Below are positions 1 to 4,604 of a DNA stretch of 5,521 nucleotides, one piece after another (position 1 is the first letter of the stretch; each line of letters opens with the position of its first letter). The position numbers and the translations under genes were made by a program. The notes below the pieces were generated by a model that did not search any database, was not told the origin of the DNA, and saw only the letters and a program-made list of their open reading frames with translations. Source of the stretch: Bacteroidota bacterium (GTDB lineage: Bacteria; Bacteroidota; Ignavibacteria; SZUA-365); assembly GCA_018224345.1 (NCBI GenBank), contig JAGTUW010000145.1, positions 1 to 5,521 of the forward strand. The letters are read 5' to 3'.

Positions 1-987
1 AATGGCGGAAATGCCACGGCGACAGGGGGAGCAGGGAAAAACAAGTGCAACATTGCCGATGACGGCGCACATGCCATTGGCAGGGGGGGCAACGGTGGCA
101 AGGCCGGAAAACGTGGTACGATACGTGGCAATGTAAGCGGTCTCTCCAATGTCACGCTCTCCGGTGGCCAGGGAGGCAAGGGCGGCGACGCAACGGGAAA
201 CGCCGGTGCAGGAGGGAATGCAGATGGCTGTGAAAGCACGGCGGTCGGCGGGAAAGGCGGTTATGCCATCGCCTGGGGTGGAAACGGCGGCGCCTCCGGC
301 CATCAGGGATATTCCTATAACGGAGCCGATCAATTCAAACCGGGAGACGGCGGTGATGCCACTGCGAATCCGGGATCTGGCGGACACGGCAATGCTGTCC
401 CCAATCCCCGACAGGGTCAGGACGGCTGTCCTGGAGAAAACGGCGGTGATGCACTCGCCAGGGGCGGAAATGGCGGTCGCGGGTTTGCCTCGAATGGCCG
501 ACGCGGAAGACTCTCCGGTACCGGCATTGAGGCACAACCCGGCAGTGCAACTGTCAACGGCAGCAACGGAGGCCTGGGTTCTGCCACGGGTGGCACAGGC
601 GGCAATGGCACGACCTGCAACTGTGATGGCGGGCGGGGCGGGAATGCAACGGCCTTCGGCGGCCTTCGCGGCGAAAGTGTCACAAGAGCTGTGGATGGTG
701 GTGCGGCAACAACGCACCCCGGAGAAGACGGTGGTGCAATGACGCTTGCCGGGAACGGAGGAAACGGCGGGCACTGCTGCACACCCCCGGCAGCCTCGGG
801 CGGAAATGGCGGGGCGGGCGGCGATGCAGAAAGCACGCCTGGAGCATCCGCCACAGGCGACGCCATTGCCGGTGACGGTGGCGACGGCGGCGACGGAAAG
901 GGTCCGGGCAACGGTGGTGCCGGCGGAACAGCAATTGTAAACGGGACATCGGGACTCGAAATAGACGGAAATGCGGGTATCGATGGA
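1..987 (+). repeat. Protein-level super-repeat, about 63 residues (about 190 bp) per unit
   Basis: Cysteine positions in the Gly-rich region (window residues 16, 77, 143, 206/208, 259/260) are 61, 66, 63 and about 53 residues apart. Around each Cys the same order recurs: GG-[ND]-A-x-A-x-GG-x-GG, then Cys, then GG-x-GG-x-A-x-A-x-GG-N-GG, then a more variable spacer rich in charged residues. I see five Cys-bearing units and a last degenerate unit without Cys (about residues 285-329). The DNA is not a clean tandem repeat because synonymous codons have diverged, which suggests an old array under protein-level selection. Unit borders are my own hand alignment. Confidence 0.6.
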
Positions 988-1509
988 GAGTGGTGCTTGC
1001 TTATCCAGAGTTGGTACATCTATTTCAGCTCCATTCCCGACGGGAATCTGCCTCCAGGCGGTGACGTGACTCTCGGTGCGTACACGGCAAAAGACCTCGC
1101 GACACAGACAGCCACCTTGTCCGTGCATTTCATGACCGATTCCGAAGCGGGGGGGCTTCCCGCTTTCTATCAGAAAACGGGAAATGAGCTATTCATCGAA
1201 GCAGGCGGAATGAATTTCGATTTCACCACGATTCAGGACGTGATAGACCCTTCCAGGCATTGGGATGTGACAGAGTTCTCCATCACACTCACACATGCCG
1301 GTGGTCTCGTAGGGCCCGCCTTCATCACCGGACAGGAAGCGGGTATCACTATAGCGGAACAGGAAATCATACTTGACCCGGTGAATCCCGTGCAACATGT
1401 CACGCTCACTGCTCCCGAGGGGCAGGCCTTCGAATCCGTCTCCGTCGTGACGACGTGCCCCGTCACTTTCGAGCACTGGGAAGTCGAAATAATCGCCGTC
1501 GATCCCTGA
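1..1509 (+). CDS. Glycine-rich repeat surface/secreted protein, C-terminal 502 residues (5' end outside window)
   Basis: Frame 1 is open from the first base to TGA at 1507-1509, so the start and any signal peptide lie upstream; the GTG at 691 is internal. Seen: window residues 1-329 are dominated by Gly, Ala, Asn and Asp in motifs such as GGNGG, GGDAT and GGNAT, and residues 330-502 form a non-repetitive, beta-strand-like domain that starts at EWCLL and ends HWEVEIIAVDP. Cysteines occur at 16, 77, 143, 206, 208, 259 and 260 in the repeats and at 332 and one near the C terminus in the end domain. Gly codons vary freely (ggc, gga, ggg, ggt), so the repetition is kept at protein level. Known: such Gly-rich arrays (PE-PGRS-like, or polyglycine-II folds in antifreeze and phage adhesin proteins) are extracellular. 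Inferred: an exported adhesin or surface-layer protein. No T9SS sorting domain is visible at its end. Function unknown; coding status very likely. Confidence 0.85.
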   Translation, partial: NGGNATATGGAGKNKCNIADDGAHAIGRGGNGGKAGKRGTIRGNVSGLSNVTLSGGQGGKGGDATGNAGAGGNADGCESTAVGGKGGYAIAWGGNGGASGHQGYSYNGADQFKPGDGGDATANPGSGGHGNAVPNPRQGQDGCPGENGGDALARGGNGGRGFASNGRRGRLSGTGIEAQPGSATVNGSNGGLGSATGGTGGNGTTCNCDGGRGGNATAFGGLRGESVTRAVDGGAATTHPGEDGGAMTLAGNGGNGGHCCTPPAASGGNGGAGGDAESTPGASATGDAIAGDGGDGGDGKGPGNGGAGGTAIVNGTSGLEIDGNAGIDGEWCLLIQSWYIYFSSIPDGNLPPGGDVTLGAYTAKDLATQTATLSVHFMTDSEAGGLPAFYQKTGNELFIEAGGMNFDFTTIQDVIDPSRHWDVTEFSITLTHAGGLVGPAFITGQEAGITIAEQEIILDPVNPVQHVTLTAPEGQAFESVSVVTTCPVTFEHWEVEIIAVDP

Positions 1510-1542
1510 ATCCAGAGCATACAACGATATGGAGTTACAGCT

Positions 1543-2193
1543 ATGAAAAGAATCAGCTTCCTCGCTTTCACTTGTTTCTTCGCCTGCACAGGCGTCCTTG
1601 CCTTCACAGTCGATGCACTTTCCCAGGGAATGAATGTCCCGCATGCATTGACCGTGGGGGATGACGGAATCATCTATGTACTTGCCAACTCACTGCGCTC
1701 CGATGGCACAGCTGAAATCCATGTCCTCGCCCTGGATTCCGCAGGAAATCCACAAGGATCGGCTCTGCATGGCGGGACACGGATTCTGGCGGCAGACATC
1801 GCGACTCTCGATGAATGGATTCTCGTTGCTGCCACGGAAGTCCGCGAAACACAAATTCATGACATGCTCCTGATCGGGTATGCGCGTGCGCGACTCGTTC
1901 ATATCGCCGCACTGCCGGTGGCGGATGAATGCACGATGTCGGCAATCTGGCCGAATCCCGTTCTCGACGGAAATGAGGCCAGCATCGATATTTCCATCCC
2001 AGCCGATTGCAGGGTTCGTATCGATATCCACAGCGCAACAGGAAATGTCGTCGCGCGAATACTGGATACACAACTGACTCCCGGCATCTACACCATTCGC
2101 TTCGATGCACCTGTACTCCCGCAAGGTCTGTACTACTGCCTCCTTGATTCGGGCACGGTCCGGCATCTGCGAAAGTTCGTCGTACTGCATTGA
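1543..2193 (+). CDS. Small exported protein with T9SS type A C-terminal sorting domain
   Basis: 216 aa. The start is well supported: GGAG at 1531-1534 sits 8 bases before the ATG, and the protein begins with a signal peptide (MKR, then a hydrophobic stretch to about residue 20; cleavage could fall after VLA20 or ALS27). Residues 35-125 are beta-rich, with GDDGIIYVLA and LALDSAGNP segments that resemble one or two blades of a beta-propeller, but no family is certain. Residues 131-216 match the T9SS type A sorting domain: WPNP at 136-139, alternating strands, G-N-V near 167-169, TPGIYTIRFD, LPQGLYYCLL and the terminal KFVVLH. Known: this domain directs proteins across the outer membrane by the type IX system, where it is normally removed and the cargo attached to the surface or released. 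The cargo part, about 100 residues, is short for this class. It lies 33 bases after the glycine-rich gene, probably in the same transcript, so the two may act together at the cell surface (inference). Confidence 0.88.
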   Translation: MKRISFLAFTCFFACTGVLAFTVDALSQGMNVPHALTVGDDGIIYVLANSLRSDGTAEIHVLALDSAGNPQGSALHGGTRILAADIATLDEWILVAATEVRETQIHDMLLIGYARARLVHIAALPVADECTMSAIWPNPVLDGNEASIDISIPADCRVRIDIHSATGNVVARILDTQLTPGIYTIRFDAPVLPQGLYYCLLDSGTVRHLRKFVVLH

Positions 2194-2203
2194 CACACTG
2201 CCT

Positions 2204-2235
2204 GCCCCGCCGAAGCGAAGCGAAAGCGGGGTGGT
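2204..2235 (+). repeat. REP-like palindromic interspersed repeat, copy 1
   Basis: A 32-bp unit beginning GCCCCG and ending GCGGGGTGGT, starting 10 bases after the stop codon of the T9SS-cargo gene. CCCCGC at 2205-2210 pairs with GCGGGG at 2226-2231 (6-bp stem); the 15-base loop is made of GCGAA-type steps. It matches copy 2 (2286-2317) at 28 of 32 positions with no gap. The size, GC-rich stem and intergenic place are typical of REP-like repeats scattered in bacterial genomes. No RAYT transposase is present in the window. Confidence 0.7.
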
Positions 2236-2260
2236 GCAATTCTTCCCCTCGAAAAAGTTC

Positions 2261-2278
2261 TTCTTGCCCTTCTTGCCC
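2261..2278 (+). repeat. Tandem 9-mer TTCTTGCCC x2
   Basis: TTCTTGCCC at 2261-2269 is repeated directly at 2270-2278, inside a pyrimidine-rich stretch (about 2240-2290) that separates the two palindromic repeats. A further partial match, CGCTTGCCCC, leads into copy 2. It may be part of a larger composite repeat element; no function is evident. Confidence 0.6.
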
Positions 2279-2306
2279 GTCGCTTGCCCCGGAGGAGCGA
2301 AGCGAC
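2279..2306 (+). repeat. Inverted repeat GTCGCTT / AAGCGAC overlapping repeat copy 2
   Basis: GTCGCTT at 2279-2285 is the exact reverse complement of AAGCGAC at 2300-2306, with a 14-base loop. This stem cannot form together with the CCCCG/CGGGG stem of copy 2 (2287-2291 with 2309-2313), since the arms interleave, so the RNA could take either of two hairpins or a pseudoknot. Copy 1 has no equivalent upstream arm. Confidence 0.5.
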
Positions 2307-2317
2307 AGCGGGGTGGT
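2286..2317 (+). repeat. REP-like palindromic interspersed repeat, copy 2
   Basis: Second 32-bp copy, beginning 82 bases after the start of copy 1 and in the same orientation; it differs from copy 1 at four positions. CCCCG at 2287-2291 pairs with CGGGG at 2309-2313, a shorter outer stem than in copy 1 because bases 7 and 8 have changed. The shared core is GAGCGAAGCGA in this copy and the 3' end GCGGGGTGGT is identical in both. Confidence 0.7.
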
Positions 2318-2426
2318 TTCTCACGTTTCATCCCCTGCCCCGCAATCGTTTCCCTCCCCTTACGTCACACGGGTATTTTTCGTATTTTACCAGCTTACAT
2401 GAGAACCCGTTTGACAACAGTATATA

Positions 2427-3317
2427 ATGAAAGAAGAAAACGAAGACAATCCTTACGAGCAGCCGGCAGCAGACCCTTCCGGGGAAGAGGAGCAGGCCTC
2501 CTCGACCAACGAGGACGAATCGTCCCGGCCAGAGGATGATTCGTCTGATCAGGAGAATGGGAAAAAACGTCGCGGGAAGAAGAAGGATGAGGAGCGGGAA
2601 ATGTCTTTTCTCGACCATCTCGAGGAACTCCGCTGGCGCATCATCTACAGTTTTGGTGGCATCACCATCTGCGCGGTGGGGCTCTGGTTCGTGATCGATC
2701 CGATCATGGAACACATACTGCTGCGTCCAGCGACACAATACAATATGAATCTTCAGAATCTTCGTCCCTTCGGACAGGTTCTGATTTACATGCAGGTAGC
2801 GGTGTTCGGCGGCGTCATTATCAGCATGCCCAACATCATTTACCAGTTCTGGAAATTCATTGCGCCGGGATTGTATCCCCACGAGCGCCGCTACATTTCC
2901 TCCATCGTTGTGTTCACATCTCTGTGTTTCCTGCTCGGCGTCGCATTCGCCTATTTTCTCGTGCTCCCCGCAGCACTGAAATTCTTCGTCCATTTCGGTA
3001 CACCGATTATCGACAACATCATTTCCATTGAATACTATTTCGATTTCGTCCTCACACTGATGATCGGAGCGGGATTGGTGTTTGAATTGCCCATGCTCTC
3101 GTTTTTCCTCTCCCGCCTGGGCATTCTCTCACCGAAACTCATGCGCAGATACTGGCGCCATGCGATGGTGGTCAGCGCCATTGTTGCCGCGTTTATTTCT
3201 CCCGGGCCCGATCCCTTCAGCATGCTGCTGATGGCGATTCCGCTCGTGTTTCTCTATGAAATCAGTATATGGATCAGCAAATTCAGTCAGAAGAAAGGGA
3301 GTCCCCGCAATGTATGA
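2427..3317 (+). CDS. tatC: Sec-independent (twin-arginine) protein translocase subunit TatC
   Basis: TatC is the inner-membrane receptor of the Tat pathway, which binds RR signal peptides and, with TatA/B, exports folded proteins. Seen (296-aa numbering): SFLDHLEELRWR at 60-71, where E67 and R69 match the conserved HLxELR element; FWKFIAPGLYPHERR at 141-155 with E153 in the signal-peptide-binding loop; LVFELP at 217-222 with the intramembrane Glu; and SPGPDPFS with D262 before the last helix. Hydrophobic segments near 72-92, 117-137, 158-182, 205-228, 245-259 and 264-283 fit six membrane helices. Residues 1-58 are an extension: 17 acidic residues in the first 45, then a basic KKRRGKKK patch. 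ATG 2427 is the first possible start (in-frame TGA at 2412-2414) but has no Shine-Dalgarno; M59 at 2601 has one and would give 238 aa, closer to the usual family length. No tatA or tatB is in the window. It overlaps the next ORF by ATGA. Confidence 0.96.
   Translation: MKEENEDNPYEQPAADPSGEEEQASSTNEDESSRPEDDSSDQENGKKRRGKKKDEEREMSFLDHLEELRWRIIYSFGGITICAVGLWFVIDPIMEHILLRPATQYNMNLQNLRPFGQVLIYMQVAVFGGVIISMPNIIYQFWKFIAPGLYPHERRYISSIVVFTSLCFLLGVAFAYFLVLPAALKFFVHFGTPIIDNIISIEYYFDFVLTLMIGAGLVFELPMLSFFLSRLGILSPKLMRRYWRHAMVVSAIVAAFISPGPDPFSMLLMAIPLVFLYEISIWISKFSQKKGSPRNV
2589..2594 (+). promoter_or_regulatory. Possible internal ribosome binding site GAGGAG for a TatC start at 2601
   Basis: GAGGAG lies 6 bases before ATG 2601, a spacing that suits initiation and gives a TatC beginning MSFLDHLEELRWR. 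The same bases encode Glu-Glu in the longer reading frame, so the match may be a by-product of an acidic stretch. The longer frame has coding-like third positions (by hand, about 35 of 57 codons end in G or C), so both starts remain possible. Confidence 0.45.
3297..3301 (+). promoter_or_regulatory. Ribosome binding site GGGAG within the end of tatC
   Basis: GGGAG lies 12 bases before ATG 3314 (98-aa ORF) and 8 bases before ATG 3310, which opens only a 35-codon frame ending at TAG near 3420. The spacing is better for 3310, but the 3314 frame is longer, has coding-like base use and forms an ATGA overlap with the tatC stop. Confidence 0.4.
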
Positions 3318-3610
3318 GCACTCCCCACCCCAGTGCGGACGAGGAAGAATTATACTCCCTCCCGTTGAATTATCGGACGCACGCTTCGCGCGATATAGAG
3401 TACAACAGCGTGCGATATAGAAAAAAACAGCGCAAGGCAGCGCAACAACAGCGCACAATTGGTTACAGCAGGAATGCACCGATCACGCAAGACGGGTGGG
3501 ACAGTAGTTTCATTCCGTTCTGCCGCGAATCGTGGCTGCGAACCATGGACCACATCCGGGAGACATTCTCCCCGACCAAAGGCAAGAACAGGTGCACGTT
3601 TGAAACTTGA
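3314..3610 (+). CDS. Hypothetical small basic protein (98 aa), translationally coupled to tatC
   Basis: I do not recognise this protein. It starts with ATG at 3314-3316, overlapping the tatC stop as ATGA, and ends at TGA 3608-3610, overlapping the probable TTG start of the prenyl synthase by 11 bases; such interlocking is typical of real operon genes. An in-frame ATG further up (3269) would give 113 aa but lies inside tatC. Seen: an acidic N terminus (SADEEELYSLP), a basic glutamine-rich centre (RYRKKQRKAAQQQR, about residues 34-47), then a Trp-containing part (DGWDSSFIPFCRESWLRTMDHIRE). There is no signal peptide or membrane segment, so it is probably cytoplasmic. By hand count 64 of 98 codons end in G or C against 48 of 98 at the second position, which favours coding. 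The alternative is that 3318-3599 is a spacer or carries an RNA element. No function is assigned. Confidence 0.55.
   Translation: MSTPHPSADEEELYSLPLNYRTHASRDIEYNSVRYRKKQRKAAQQQRTIGYSRNAPITQDGWDSSFIPFCRESWLRTMDHIRETFSPTKGKNRCTFET
3378..3421 (+). repeat. Inverted repeat CGCACGCT/AGCGTGCG with interleaved direct repeat GCGATATAGA
   Basis: CGCACGCT at 3378-3385 is the exact reverse complement of AGCGTGCG at 3407-3414 (8-bp stem, 21-base loop). The 10-mer GCGATATAGA occurs at 3390-3399 and again at 3412-3421. It is inside the 98-aa ORF and just downstream of tatC. Three copies of CAGCGCA follow at 3428, 3438 and 3449, spaced 10 and 11 bases. It could be an RNA structure or a protein-binding site, or chance within coding sequence; there is no T-run for a terminator. 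Confidence 0.4.
3590..3594 (+). promoter_or_regulatory. Ribosome binding site AGGTG favouring TTG start at 3600
   Basis: AGGTG, complementary to the CACCT of the 16S rRNA tail, lies 5 bases before TTG 3600. This supports the TTG start of the polyprenyl synthase over the in-frame ATG 3459, whose extra 47 residues do not look like the family. Confidence 0.5.
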
Positions 3611-4571
3611 TGCCATCATCGCCCCGGTTGAAGGGGAACTCAAAACGTTTGAACGCCATTTTCGCCGCAGTCTGACTTCGAATGTCGGACTTGTGGATGC
3701 GGTCGTACGCTACATGGTCAAGCGCAAGGGGAAACGCATTCGCCCGGCACTTGTCATGCTTTCCGCCGCTGCCAGTGGAGGCATCGGTGATGCGACCTAT
3801 CGCGGTGCGACACTGGTCGAGCTGCTGCACACCGCCACACTGATACACGACGATGTGGTCGATGACGCCGAAACCCGTCGCGGCTGGCCGTCGATCAACG
3901 CCATCTGGAAAAACAAGCTTGCCGTCCTGCTCGGTGATTATGTGCTTTCACGTGGCCTCCTGCTCTCCCTCGAGCACAACGATATTTCCTTTCTGCGCAG
4001 TACCTCCAACGCGGTGAAACGTATGAGCGAAGGAGAACTCCTGCAAATTCAGAAATCCCGGCAACTGCGTAACGACGAGGAAACCTATTTCCGCATCATC
4101 AGCGATAAAACTGCGTCCCTGCTGTCCACCTGCTGTGAAATCGGTGCGATGAGCGCAACCGGGGATGACGATGTCGTCGCCCGCCTGCGGCAATACGGCG
4201 AATATCTCGGCATCGCTTTCCAGATCCGTGACGATATCCTGGATTTTACCGGAACGCAATCCATGACAGGAAAGCCGGTCGGCGGGGATCTGAAGGAAAA
4301 AAAATTCACATTGCCGCTGATTCACGCCTTCGGCAATGCCCCGTCGTCGCGGAGAAAAAACGTATTGCGTCACATGAAAAACGGCGTCAAACGAAAGGAC
4401 ATCGACGATATTATTCGTTTCGTCGAGGAATTCGGCGGGATTTCCTATGCTGTCGAAACTGCGGAGTCCTATCGCAATCGCGCAAAAGAGGAACTGAACC
4501 CTCTCCCCGATTCGGATGCCAGAACGGCATTGCTTCAACTGGCCGATTTCGTCGTTTCCAGAAAAAAATAG
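3600..4571 (+). CDS. ispB: Long-chain trans-polyprenyl diphosphate synthase (IspB/HepT-like)
   Basis: It condenses isopentenyl diphosphate units onto an allylic diphosphate to make the polyprenyl chain, most likely for the menaquinone side chain. The start chosen is TTG 3600, giving 323 aa beginning (M)KLDAIIAPVE, the usual length and N terminus; the in-frame ATG at 3459 would add 47 unlike residues (370 aa). Seen, numbered from TTG: GKRIRP 44-49 (diphosphate binding), the first Asp-rich motif DDVVD at 84-88 in HTATLIHDDVVDD, the GEL/Q segment EGELLQIQ near 144-151, the second Asp-rich motif DDILD at 211-215 in FQIRDDILDF, and GGDLKEKKFTLPL. The fifth residue before the first motif is Ala, as in long-chain (about C35-C40) enzymes rather than C15 or C20 synthases; the exact chain length cannot be read from sequence. 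It overlaps the upstream 98-aa ORF by 11 bases and is followed after 33 bases by a peptidase gene, so it is probably co-transcribed with both. Confidence 0.94.
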   Translation: MKLDAIIAPVEGELKTFERHFRRSLTSNVGLVDAVVRYMVKRKGKRIRPALVMLSAAASGGIGDATYRGATLVELLHTATLIHDDVVDDAETRRGWPSINAIWKNKLAVLLGDYVLSRGLLLSLEHNDISFLRSTSNAVKRMSEGELLQIQKSRQLRNDEETYFRIISDKTASLLSTCCEIGAMSATGDDDVVARLRQYGEYLGIAFQIRDDILDFTGTQSMTGKPVGGDLKEKKFTLPLIHAFGNAPSSRRKNVLRHMKNGVKRKDIDDIIRFVEEFGGISYAVETAESYRNRAKEELNPLPDSDARTALLQLADFVVSRKK

Positions 4572-4604
4572 ATCCCTGTGAAGAATTATCAGGAGCAAGC
4601 TGTC

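Larger units (their letters stand above)
2194..2426. other. Non-coding spacer with palindromic repeats between the surface module and the tatC operon
   Basis: No credible gene on either strand; open frames here are short or antisense shadows. It contains two palindromic 32-bp repeats, a tandem 9-mer and, toward tatC, an AT-richer part (about 2371-2426) where a promoter for tatC would be expected. TATTTTTC at 2374-2381 is one base off the Bacteroidetes -7 consensus TAnnTTTG, but no convincing -33 element is seen, so I do not call a promoter. The GC-rich hairpins follow the upstream stop codon closely and might end or stabilise the upstream transcript, but neither is followed by a run of T. Confidence 0.6.

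Noticed and set aside
149..742. 197-codon frame on + strand inside the glycine-rich gene
   Set aside because: It is the +2 frame of a GGN-rich sequence that lacks stops by composition; frame 1 gives the coherent Gly repeat and continues into the unique domain.
417..1019. 200-codon antisense frame rich in Pro (PPSPP, PPFPP)
   Set aside because: Proline runs are the reverse complement of Gly codons; no start signal, and it is a composition shadow of the repeat.
1507..1545. Glycine-rich gene and T9SS-cargo gene are in the same frame, separated by one TGA, suggesting read-through or a broken fusion
   Set aside because: The downstream ORF has its own Shine-Dalgarno and a clear signal peptide, so it is an independent gene.
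2204..2317. CRISPR-like pair of repeats
   Set aside because: Only two copies, 50-base gap with internal tandem repeat, no further units and no cas genes; a REP-like element fits better.
1690..2331. 213-codon antisense frame covering the T9SS-cargo gene and the palindromic repeats
   Set aside because: It lies opposite a gene with a signal peptide and sorting domain, and its N terminus is only the translated repeat.
2411..2428. TTGACA (2411-2416) followed by TATAAT (2423-2428) just before tatC
   Set aside because: The boxes match sigma-70 consensus but are only 6 bases apart and run into the ATG, so they cannot act as a -35/-10 pair.
3310..3420. 35-codon frame starting ATG 3310 with well-spaced GGGAG
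   Set aside because: Short, ends at TAG and shows no protein features; the overlapping 3314 frame is longer and coupled to both neighbours.
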